Shown: positions 1 to 5,501, counted from the stretch's first letter. The stretch: 5,543 nt of DNA from an uncultured Clostridia bacterium (GCA_946006915.1 CAMFZK010000070.1:1-5543), one strand, 5' to 3'. A program made the numbers and translations. Notes: generated from the letters alone by a model not told the origin.

Positions 1-969
1 ATGCAAAATCAAATGTCGTTTTCCGATGTAAACGGTAACAACTTTCCCGCTATGCCCCGCCGAATCGCTGAATGGAATTGCAAACATATTCGTTTTACCA
101 TTATTTTGGGAATTTCCAAACCCGTACATACCGAAGAAGAGTTGAAAGAATTTGAAAAAAACAGCAAGGAAAAATATGATTTAACCCAAGAACAACGCAA
201 AATGGAAAACAAATTGCGTAAACTTAAAAATGAGCGTTTGATTGCCTCTGCCGCAGGTGATGAACTTGAAGCAAAGCGCATACAGCGTAAAATCAATGAA
301 CACCAAGCCGCTTACCGCAAGTTTTCCGAAGAAAATAATCTTTACTATGACCGTAAACGTGCAACTGTTGAGGGGTATAGGCGGATATCAACAAAATCTA
401 TAGAAAATAGCTATACCGATGGTGTTGGTTCACCAAATGTAAATTTAGATTATATCCAATCACAAGAATACAAAAACAAGTTTTCATCTATCACTGATAA
501 TCCCATTGTCAATAAAGCAATTTATGAAAGAAGTAAAGCGGCTCTTATACACCAAAACGGAAAATTTACGGAAGATTTATCAATAATCGACGAAAATGGA
601 AATTTCGTAGGTGGTACGTCAAGTAAAATCGATAATGAGACAAAGTATACGAATGCCCTTAATAAAAAGATTTTTACTTATCCTAAAAATTCTTTAATAA
701 CAATACATAATCACGGCACAAATTTCGCACCTACAGGTTCCGACTTGGCAAGTGCGGGCTTTCATCGATATAAATTTGGTATTGTTTGTTGCCACGATGG
801 AAAAATCTATAAGTATTCGGTACAAAACGCAAAAGTATTTACACGTAAACTTTTTGATGATACGGTTGACAAATATGAAAAAAGAAGATATACTAAAGAA
901 GCGGCAATAATACAAACATTAAACGATTTTAAAAGAGATTATGGCATAGAATGGAGTGAAATCAAGTGA
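1..969 (+). CDS. Phage minor capsid protein 2-like, C-terminal part with JAB/JAMM-like domain (5' partial)
   Basis: This is a virion head protein of the phage minor capsid 2 type, cut at its N-terminus by the window edge. The ATG at base 1 is probably an internal Met, because the family has a long N-terminal domain before this point. Residues 25-125 carry the family signature: WNCKH at 25-29 (usually NCRH), then a charged helical stretch with LTQEQRKMEN (61-70), SAAGDELEAK (83-92) and AAYRKF (103-108). From about residue 128 the sequence changes to a separate, more AT-rich C-terminal domain. It has TEDLSIID (190-197), IHNHG (235-239), PTGSD (244-248) and CCHDGKIYKYS (263-273), which looks like a JAB/JAMM metallopeptidase-type site with E191, H236, H238 and D248 as candidate metal and catalytic residues. 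Similar HNHP...D domains are known at the C-termini of phage head proteins and polymorphic toxins. The activity here is inferred only. The stop overlaps the next ORF. Confidence 0.75.
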   Translation: MQNQMSFSDVNGNNFPAMPRRIAEWNCKHIRFTIILGISKPVHTEEELKEFEKNSKEKYDLTQEQRKMENKLRKLKNERLIASAAGDELEAKRIQRKINEHQAAYRKFSEENNLYYDRKRATVEGYRRISTKSIENSYTDGVGSPNVNLDYIQSQEYKNKFSSITDNPIVNKAIYERSKAALIHQNGKFTEDLSIIDENGNFVGGTSSKIDNETKYTNALNKKIFTYPKNSLITIHNHGTNFAPTGSDLASAGFHRYKFGIVCCHDGKIYKYSVQNAKVFTRKLFDDTVDKYEKRRYTKEAAIIQTLNDFKRDYGIEWSEIK

Positions 970-1091
970 GTGAAATACCGATTACAACAAATAGGACATT
1001 GGAAGATATAGAGAAATCTATTGAGATTGAAAAAAAGAAATCGGCAAAACTCGTTGATTGGGAAAATGTCGATACCGTATATGAGGAATAA
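966..1091 (+). CDS. Small ORF, 41 aa, coupled to the capsid-JAB gene
   Basis: I do not recognise this protein. It begins with GTG at 966-968, overlapping the TGA of the capsid gene (GTGA overlap), and ends with TAA at 1089-1091. A Shine-Dalgarno-like GGAG lies at 953-956, nine bases before the GTG, inside the upstream gene, so translational coupling is likely. The product starts MSEIPITTNRTLEDIEKS, has a highly charged centre rich in E and K that is probably helical, and ends DWENVDTVYEE. It is acidic at the C-terminus and has no membrane segment. The next gene starts five bases after its stop. The coupling to the JAB-like domain would suit a partner or immunity protein, but it could equally be an ordinary small phage ORF. 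Confidence 0.6.
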   Translation: MSEIPITTNRTLEDIEKSIEIEKKKSAKLVDWENVDTVYEE

Positions 1092-1096
1092 CCATT

Positions 1097-1411
1097 ATGG
1101 ACAACTTCAAAGCAGTATATAAAATACTCTCAACACTTGAAAAAGCTATGGACTTACCCGAATTTGATATGTCGCTTATTAGTGCCGAAAAGTTAGGTGT
1201 AAGTCAAGAACGCTATGCACGATACATTGAAATGATGTTAGATGTGGGATATATCAAAGGCGCAAGCATAATAAAAGATATAACCGGCGAAACAAACATT
1301 GAAACCAACGAAATGCGAATAACTCTTAAAGGTCTTGAATATTTACAAGAAAATTCAATAATGCAAAAGATGTACAAAGCCGCTAAAGGCATAACGGAAT
1401 TTATACCTTAA
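1097..1411 (+). CDS. YjcQ-family phage protein
   Basis: This 104-residue protein matches the YjcQ family, named after a Bacillus subtilis protein and common in prophages of Firmicutes. Family hallmarks in order are DNFKAVYKILSTLEKAMD (2-19), the acidic FD near 23-24, EKLGVSQERYARYIEMM (31-47), the GYIKG motif (51-55) and LKGLEYLQENSIMQK (77-91). The fold in the family is a small winged helix, so nucleic-acid binding or a regulatory role is plausible, but the function is not established. The start ATG is preceded by TGAGGAA at 1082-1088 with a suitable spacing. It is the last gene before a strong terminator and is probably cotranscribed with the capsid gene and the 41-residue ORF. Confidence 0.85.
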   Translation: MDNFKAVYKILSTLEKAMDLPEFDMSLISAEKLGVSQERYARYIEMMLDVGYIKGASIIKDITGETNIETNEMRITLKGLEYLQENSIMQKMYKAAKGITEFIP

Positions 1412-1420
1412 TACAATTTT

Positions 1421-1447
1421 ACCGCTCCCAAAAGGGGCGGTTTTTTT
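1421..1447 (+). terminator. Intrinsic terminator after the yjcQ-like gene
   Basis: A GC-rich stem pairs CCGCTCC (1422-1428) with GGGGCGG (1434-1440), with one G-U pair and a CAAAA loop. It is followed at once by seven T residues (1441-1447). It begins 10 bases after the stop codon and ends the phage transcript of the three upstream genes. Confidence 0.9.
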
Positions 1448-1478
1448 ATGCTCAAAAAATTTTTAAATTTTTTAATTT

Positions 1479-1502
1479 GGGGGGTTAGAAATCTAACTCC
1501 CT
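1479..1502 (+). promoter_or_regulatory. Second hairpin upstream of the scaffold gene, with possible promoter
   Basis: GGGGGGTTAG (1479-1488) can pair with CTAACTCCCT (1493-1502) around an AAAT loop, giving about ten pairs with two G-U wobbles. It is preceded by an A/T-only run (1454-1478) and followed by TTT. It may be a second terminator, or a hairpin in the leader of the scaffold transcript. Just downstream, TACAAT (1510-1515) resembles a -10 box, but I see no good -35 at the right distance. The scaffold gene lies after a terminator and therefore needs its own promoter, which makes a promoter in 1448-1575 likely. Confidence 0.45.
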
Positions 1503-1966
1503 TTTGTTATACAATATGCTTGTAAATTCCATTATGGCGAAAATCCATACAAAAAACATTTTAGGAGTGAACAAAATGAAAGACATTTTTGAAATCTTAA
1601 AAGGATTCGACATCACGGTACCTGAAGACAGACACAAGGACTTAAGACGTGCATTGAGCGAAAATTATGTTGCGATTAACGAACACAATTTGAAAATCGA
1701 CAATATCACCACCCAGTTATCTACTGCCAATGACACTATAACCGGCTTAAAGTCACAACTTGATGATGCCAAAAAGGTTGATGTGAAAGCGCTTCAAGAC
1801 AAAATCAAAGAATACGAAGATGCCGAAGCTGACAGAATTCAAAAGGAAAAGATTGCAAAAGAGAATAATGCGCTAAAAACTCGTTTTTGTATAATTCGCC
1901 TTTTTTTCCATACTGTTCACTATCCTAAAATAGTTTTACCATTATCTTCACTCTTTGAACAGTCCA

Positions 1967-2066
1967 TTTTTATTATCAACTTTCCTACAGTATATAAAAT
2001 TAAATCCTCCCTCGTGAAAGGGAGGAAAACGCAATTTATCTACTGTATAAAGTCAATACAAAAACT
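1967..2066. repeat. Long imperfect palindrome (MITE-like or extended hairpin)
   Basis: The left arm, running from TTTTTATTAT (1967) through ACTTT, TACAGTA (1986-1992) and ATAAA to TCCTCCCT (2005-2012), is matched in reverse complement by the right arm. The right arm runs AGGGAGGA (2019-2026), TTTAT, TACTGTA (2041-2047), AAAGT and ACAAAAA. The tip is an 8-bp perfect stem with a CGTGAA loop. Lengths of the arms differ by a few small gaps. Such palindromes are typical of short intergenic repeats in Clostridia, but one copy alone cannot prove it is repetitive. Confidence 0.45.
2005..2026 (-). terminator. Probable terminator of the ECF S-component gene
   Basis: TCCTCCCT (2005-2012) and AGGGAGGA (2019-2026) form an 8-bp perfect stem with a 6-base loop. 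Read on the minus strand it is followed by ATTTAATTTT, a weak U-rich tract. It lies about 59 bases beyond the stop of the minus-strand ECF gene. It is also the tip of the larger palindrome. On the plus strand it is followed by A residues, so it would not terminate in that direction. Confidence 0.45.
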
Positions 2067-2084
2067 AATGCATTGGCTTTTTTA

Positions 2085-2582
2085 TTATATAAGTTTTTGT
2101 TTTACTTCAAGTTTATCGAATGCAAATCCAACCGCTACAAAAAGAACGGCGCTTAATACCGATTGGGTAATGTTTCCCAATATTCCTTGCACAGGTGCTA
2201 TGAAATTTGCGGTGATTATTGACTCGTAAAGGTAATATCCCCCTACCGTAATAGCACAAGCAGGAATAAGCATAAGTGAATTGCGTTTATTTATAATTTT
2301 TTTACCCTTACTTGAAAAGAGTAAAGCAACCGCAGTTTTAATAATTACCGAACCAGGCGCCCATATTGCATAACCGGTAAGACAGTCGGCAAGGAATGCT
2401 CCGCCCGCACCTACAAACACGGCATAAGGTGTAGGAAGTAAACAAGCGGCAAGATAGATTAGTCCGTCACCTATATGTACGTATCCCGTATAACTCGGAA
2501 TGTGCAAGTATGCGGTGAAGACAAACACCAATGCGGTAAAAACACCCGCAACACACATAAGTTTAATGCTTTGTTTTTTCAT
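2085..2582 (-). CDS. ECF transporter S component (vitamin uptake, candidate B6 vitamer)
   Basis: This 165-residue, strongly hydrophobic protein is the substrate-binding membrane subunit of an energy-coupling factor transporter, which would use a shared EcfA/EcfT module encoded elsewhere. It shows about five to six membrane segments (near 8-26, 40-58, 60-90, 103-125 and 138-156). The family signature is GYVHIGDGLIYLAACLLP (33-50), followed by ADCLTGYAIWAPGSVIIK (65-82) and GGYYLYESII (114-123). The start is ATG (2580-2582), with GGGG seven bases upstream, and the size is typical for the group. It is divergent from a PdxR/MocR-type regulator, which points to pyridoxine or another B6 vitamer as substrate. 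That is context-based inference; thiamine precursors or other vitamins remain possible, since S components cannot be assigned by fold alone. Confidence 0.8.
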   Translation of the reverse strand: MKKQSIKLMCVAGVFTALVFVFTAYLHIPSYTGYVHIGDGLIYLAACLLPTPYAVFVGAGGAFLADCLTGYAIWAPGSVIIKTAVALLFSSKGKKIINKRNSLMLIPACAITVGGYYLYESIITANFIAPVQGILGNITQSVLSAVLFVAVGFAFDKLEVKQKLI

Positions 2583-2599
2583 AATTAAACCCCTTTTAC

Positions 2600-2628
2600 T
2601 TGATTTTTGTTTGAAAGCATTATATAAT
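2600..2628 (+). promoter_or_regulatory. Promoter of the MocR/PdxR-like gene
   Basis: TTGATT (2600-2605) and TATAAT (2623-2628) are separated by exactly 17 bases, a near-consensus sigma-70/sigma-A promoter pointing to the regulator gene. Its -10 sits inside the palindrome ATTATATAAT (2619-2628). Confidence 0.65.
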
Positions 2629-2654
2629 TATTTTGGTGATATTAAAATAGTCAA
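2619..2654 (-). promoter_or_regulatory. Divergent promoter of the ECF gene (tentative)
   Basis: The palindrome at 2619-2628 also reads TATAAT on the minus strand (2619-2624), 36 bases before the ECF start codon. A minus-strand TTGACT (2649-2654) is 24 bases away, too far to pair with that -10, so either the -35 is poor or a different A/T hexamer serves as -10. Overlap of the two -10 boxes means the two promoters probably compete, and one bound regulator could control both. Confidence 0.35.
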
Positions 2655-2678
2655 AAAAGGAGAATTTTATATAACCAG

Positions 2679-3788
2679 ATGAAATACGAAATAAAAAAAG
2701 CCGACCATACCTCGGCATACATACAGCTTTATAAACAGGTGCGTGAGGATATTATAAGAGAAATATACCCCTACAACACCAAACTGCCCTCCAAACGGAT
2801 AATGGCAGAGGAACTGGGAATCAGCACAGTAACCGTTGAACACGCTTACGCATTGCTTTGTGACGAAGGGTATATAGAATCACGGGAACGAAGCGGATAT
2901 TTTGTAATATTTCGCACTGCGGACGGGTTTGTTTCTTCGCAAAAATTTTCAAAACATATATTCCCGTCTGTTCCAACCCCTCAAACTTCGGTAGAGTTTC
3001 CCTTTTCGGTTTTAGCCAAAACAATGCGTACCGTTATAAGCAATATGAAAGAGTCGGTCTTAGACCGTTCCGAAAACTGCGGAACTTACGAACTTCGTAC
3101 CGCAATTAAGGAATATCTTGCACGTAACAGGGGTATTACCGCCGATACTCAACAAATAGTAATCGGTTCGGGTTCTGAATACCTTTATAATCTTATAGTG
3201 GCGCTTTTAGGGAGAGACAAAATTTTTGCCATTGAATCCCCGTCCTACAAAAAGATTGAACAGGTTTACAGGGTTTCGGGGGTTAAACTGCAAAAACTTC
3301 CCCTTTTAAATGACGGAATAGACTCTAATGCCTTAAAATCCTGTAACGCAGATGTTTTGCACATCTCCCCTTACCGCAGTTACCCAAGCGGAGTCAGTGC
3401 CGATATTTCCAAACGGCACGAATATTTAAGATGGGCAAAAAACTTTAACAGATTTATTATTGAAGACGATTTTGAATCAGAATTTTCGGTTTCCAAAAAG
3501 TTTGAGGAAACACTTTTTTCCCAATCGGGGCAGGATAATATAATTTATATGAACACCTTTTCTAAAACCATTTCCCCGTCTTTGCGTGTGGGATATATGG
3601 TACTGCCGAAGTCTTTAACCGAAAAATTTAAAACAACGCTTGGCTTTTATTCCTGCACAGTACCTACCTACATTCAGTATGTGCTTGCCGAACTTATAAC
3701 AAGCGGAGATTTTGAAAGGCATATTAACCGTGTAAGACGTGCAAAACGCAAAGAAATTGCCAAACTGCAAACAAAAGACAAAATTTAA
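2679..3788 (+). CDS. MocR/PdxR-type regulator (GntR winged helix + PLP aminotransferase-like), C-terminally short
   Basis: This is a transcription factor that senses pyridoxal phosphate or an adduct of it. Residues 12-77 are a GntR winged helix, with LPSKRIMAEELGISTVTVEH (36-55), GYIESRERSGYFV (64-76). Residues about 105-350 are a fold-type I aminotransferase-like domain: GTYELRTAIKEYL (135-147), GSGSEYLYNLI (163-173), ESPSYKKI (186-193), HISPYRSYPSG (228-238), IIEDDFESEF (260-269) and TFSKTISPSLRVGY (293-306), with K296 as the PLP lysine and D263/D264 as the pyridine-nitrogen partner. Typical members have about 450-480 residues; this one stops at 369, just after HINRVRRAKRKEI, so the C-terminal small domain is absent. 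The stop codon lies inside a terminator stem, leaving no room for the missing part. The nearest Shine-Dalgarno (GGAG, 2659-2662) is 16 bases from the ATG, unusually far. It may be a functional short form or a decaying gene. Confidence 0.85.
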   Translation: MKYEIKKADHTSAYIQLYKQVREDIIREIYPYNTKLPSKRIMAEELGISTVTVEHAYALLCDEGYIESRERSGYFVIFRTADGFVSSQKFSKHIFPSVPTPQTSVEFPFSVLAKTMRTVISNMKESVLDRSENCGTYELRTAIKEYLARNRGITADTQQIVIGSGSEYLYNLIVALLGRDKIFAIESPSYKKIEQVYRVSGVKLQKLPLLNDGIDSNALKSCNADVLHISPYRSYPSGVSADISKRHEYLRWAKNFNRFIIEDDFESEFSVSKKFEETLFSQSGQDNIIYMNTFSKTISPSLRVGYMVLPKSLTEKFKTTLGFYSCTVPTYIQYVLAELITSGDFERHINRVRRAKRKEIAKLQTKDKI

Positions 3789-3814
3789 AGGGAGGTTTAT
3801 CGCCTCCCTTTAAA
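3784..3814. terminator. Shared bidirectional terminator
   Basis: TTTAAAGGGAGG (3784-3795) and CCTCCCTTTAAA (3803-3814) form a perfect 12-bp stem with a 7-base loop. The stem contains the stop codon of the regulator gene on one side and ends four bases from the stop of the convergent PAP2 gene on the other. The A/T ends of the stem supply short U-tracts in both directions, best on the minus strand (TTTAAATTTT). Confidence 0.85.
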
Positions 3815-3818
3815 CTAA

Positions 3819-4355
3819 TTAAACTGTTTTATTTCGTTTTATGTAGATTTTGTCCACAATAAATTTTGCAAGCAACGAAACGGCAATACCTAAAACCATT
3901 CCCGCCAAAACGTCCGTCGGGTAATGAACATACAAATAAAGCCGTGAAAAAGCAATAACAACCGCCAAAATTATGGCAGGTATTCCGTACTTTTTAGTGT
4001 GCAGAAAAATGGAAGTTGCCCCCTCAAACGAAGCGAGGGTATGACCGGACGGGAAAGAAAAACTTTTTAGTTTGGGAATTAAAACCGCAACTTCCGAATT
4101 AACGTCATACGGTCTTGTGCGTGCTACAATATTTTTTAAGAAAACATTGCCGATAATATAGCCGATTAAAAGACTGAGTCCCATAGTGATACCTATTTTG
4201 CGGGTTCTTTTAAAGCACAATAAAATTATCGAAAGTGCAATCCAAAAAATTCCGCCGTCACCGAGTTTTGTAATAATCGGCAGTACTGTATCCAAAAACT
4301 TGCAAGAAAAAATTTCACCTATCTTGTCAAGCAAACCCAATTCAAAACTATTCAT
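3819..4355 (-). CDS. PAP2-family membrane phosphatase
   Basis: This 178-residue protein carries all three parts of the PAP2 (type 2 phosphatidic acid phosphatase) active site: KNIVARTRP (74-82, the K-x6-RP motif), FPSGH (101-105) and SRLYLYVHYPTD (137-148, the SR-x5-H-x3-D motif), with H105 and H144 as the catalytic pair. Membrane segments lie near 35-48, 55-72, 107-118, 125-136 and 149-166. The family removes phosphate from lipid (pyro)phosphates at the outer membrane face; bacterial members of this size include undecaprenyl-pyrophosphate phosphatases (BcrC type) and phosphatidylglycerophosphate phosphatases, and the sequence alone does not choose between them. The start is two bases after the upstream gene's stop, with no visible Shine-Dalgarno, so translation probably relies on coupling. 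It is the promoter-distal gene of the operon. Confidence 0.9.
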   Translation of the reverse strand: MNSFELGLLDKIGEIFSCKFLDTVLPIITKLGDGGIFWIALSIILLCFKRTRKIGITMGLSLLIGYIIGNVFLKNIVARTRPYDVNSEVAVLIPKLKSFSFPSGHTLASFEGATSIFLHTKKYGIPAIILAVVIAFSRLYLYVHYPTDVLAGMVLGIAVSLLAKFIVDKIYIKRNKTV

Positions 4356-4357
4356 AA

Positions 4358-5488
4358 TTATTTATTTTGATTGTATTTTTCAACAACATTTTTAATTCTG
4401 TCAGCCGGGTCTAAAAGACTGCTGATTGAATTATCACAGTTAAGGGTATCAACCAAAAGTGCAATATATTTTGACATATTAACACTGCAATACCATTCAC
4501 GTGATAAAAGTTCGGGAGTTTGATAAATAAGGTTGGTTGTAAATACTTTGTCAATAAGGCCGTTTTCGTAGTATTCGTCAAACTTTTGGAGTCCTTCAAC
4601 GAACAAACCGAAAGTAGAGAAAACAAAAATTCTTCCGGCACCCTTTTCTTTAAGTTTAGCGGCAATATCCAACATAGATTCGCCCGAAGAAATCATATCG
4701 TCAACAAGAATTAAATCCTTGCCGGTAATGTCATTACCTAAAAATTCGTGTGCTTCAATGGGGTTGCGTCCGTTAACAATTACCGAATAGTTACGGCGTT
4801 TATAAAACATACCGAGTTCAAGTCCTAAAACCGAAGAATAGTAAATACAACGGCTCATACCGCCCTCATCGGGAGATACTATCATGGTATGTTCACGGTC
4901 AAGTTTAATATCCGGAACGGTTTTTAAAAGGGCTTTTATCATTTGATATGCGGCTTGAACATTGTCAAAACCGTCAAGCGGGATAGCATTGTTTACACGT
5001 GGGTCATGTGCGTCAAACGTAATAATATTCTTAACGCCCATTGCAACCAATTCCTGCAAAGCCATTGCACAGTCCATAGATTCACGTGCGGTTCTTCTGT
5101 GTTGTCTTCCCTCATAAAGCATTGGCATAATAACGGTAATTCTTCTTGCTTTACCGCCTAAAGCCGCAATAACACGTTTTAAATCCTGAAAATGGTCATC
5201 CGGGCTCATAGGAACGGTTCTGCCGTACATTTTATATTCAACGCTGTAATTAAAACAGTCACAAATAATATAAGCGTCCAATCCGCGGGCGGTATGCTTT
5301 AAAACCGCTTTTGCTTCACCTGTACCGAAACGGGGACAGTCAGGTGTAACAACAAAAGTATCCTCTTCCGAAACACCGCGCCACTGTTTTAAATAATAGT
5401 CCACCTTTGAGGAAATATCCTCACATCCACGCATACTGATTAACGCCAAATCGCCGTATGGGGTATGCTTAAAATCAACACTTGCCAT
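4358..5488 (-). CDS. prs: Ribose-phosphate pyrophosphokinase (PRPP synthetase), divergent form
   Basis: It is predicted to make phosphoribosyl pyrophosphate from ribose 5-phosphate and ATP in the cytoplasm, feeding nucleotide, His, Trp and NAD synthesis. The start chosen is ATG 5486-5488 (MASVDFKHT), eight bases after GGAGG; the ATG five codons earlier overlaps that Shine-Dalgarno. In the 376-residue product, the flexible-loop counterpart EGRQHRRTARES is at 126-137, DAHDPRV at 159-165, SPDEGGMSR at 205-213, YKRRN at 229-233 and the PRPP loop LILVDDMISSGES at 259-271. The protein is longer than classical enzymes (about 315 residues), the loop reads RQHRR where classical ones read RQDRK, and the PRPP loop reads SSGES instead of DTGGT. 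This is a divergent subgroup, so a phosphoribosyltransferase-like or regulatory paralogue remains possible. It heads an operon with the PAP2 gene. Confidence 0.8.
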   Translation of the reverse strand: MASVDFKHTPYGDLALISMRGCEDISSKVDYYLKQWRGVSEEDTFVVTPDCPRFGTGEAKAVLKHTARGLDAYIICDCFNYSVEYKMYGRTVPMSPDDHFQDLKRVIAALGGKARRITVIMPMLYEGRQHRRTARESMDCAMALQELVAMGVKNIITFDAHDPRVNNAIPLDGFDNVQAAYQMIKALLKTVPDIKLDREHTMIVSPDEGGMSRCIYYSSVLGLELGMFYKRRNYSVIVNGRNPIEAHEFLGNDITGKDLILVDDMISSGESMLDIAAKLKEKGAGRIFVFSTFGLFVEGLQKFDEYYENGLIDKVFTTNLIYQTPELLSREWYCSVNMSKYIALLVDTLNCDNSISSLLDPADRIKNVVEKYNQNK

Positions 5489-5496
5489 ATTAACAA

Positions 5497-5501
5497 CCTC
5501 C
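5497..5501 (-). promoter_or_regulatory. prs: Shine-Dalgarno fixing the start of the PRPP synthetase
   Basis: Minus-strand GGAGG lies eight bases from ATG 5486-5488 and directly overlaps the upstream in-frame ATG (5501-5503). This makes the shorter start the right one. The promoter itself is beyond the genomic end of the contig. Confidence 0.85.

Larger units (their letters stand above)
1..1887 (+). mobile_element. Prophage remnant, head-morphogenesis module
   Basis: Four consecutive plus-strand genes match the usual order of a tailed-phage head module: minor capsid protein 2-like, a small ORF, a YjcQ-family protein, and a Gp20-type scaffold. The left end is cut by the window edge and the right end by the loss of the scaffold gene's 3' part. 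Beyond that point all recognisable genes are ordinary chromosomal ones. No integrase, attachment site, portal, terminase, major capsid or tail gene is visible, so the extent of the original prophage cannot be judged. Gene order and the families are recognised from the protein sequences; that the element is decayed is inferred from the truncated scaffold gene. Confidence 0.75.
1883..2066. repeat. Inverted-repeat-bounded segment at the scaffold breakpoint
   Basis: GTTTTTGTAT at 1883-1892 recurs as its exact reverse complement ATACAAAAAC at 2057-2066. The left copy starts within a few bases of where the scaffold homology ends. No credible gene lies between the copies. The arrangement could be the terminal repeats of a small non-autonomous element, or a deletion scar, but a 10-base A/T-rich match can arise by chance. 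I see no clear target-site duplication. Confidence 0.3.
1576..2229 (+). pseudogene. Truncated phage scaffold gene (Gp20 minor structural protein family)
   Basis: The genuine start is ATG 1576, eight bases after AGGAG (1563-1567); the earlier in-frame ATG at 1504 has no ribosome binding site and adds nonsense residues. Residues 1-104 look like the N-terminal part of the Gp20 scaffold family: a short head (MKDIFEILKGFDITVPE), then a long charged coiled coil with LSTANDTITGLKSQLDDAKK (48-67) and KIKEYEDAEADRIQKEK (76-92). It ends with ENNALKTRF (96-104), where the family continues into a conserved C-terminal region. After codon 104 (base 1887) the frame runs by chance through non-coding DNA and antisense over the end of the ECF gene to TAA at 2227-2229. 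The family is normally about 180-200 residues, so close to half is missing. The scaffold is unlikely to work in capsid assembly. Confidence 0.75.

Noticed and set aside
703..717. Literal HNH residues in the capsid protein as an HNH endonuclease
   Set aside because: The context (IHNHG...PTGSD) is that of a JAB-like site; the flanking Cys pairs and beta-beta-alpha metal pattern of HNH nucleases are absent.
1504..1575. Earlier in-frame start of the scaffold ORF
   Set aside because: The 24 extra codons lack a ribosome binding site and lie over the leader and the good AGGAG of ATG 1576.
1888..2229. Fused C-terminal domain on the scaffold protein
   Set aside because: The residues are typical of chance translation of A/T-rich non-coding DNA and the antisense of the ECF gene.
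2500..2682. Plus-strand ORF of 60 residues overlapping the ECF start and ending at the regulator ATG
   Set aside because: It is antisense to the ECF gene and spans the divergent promoters, with no ribosome binding site.
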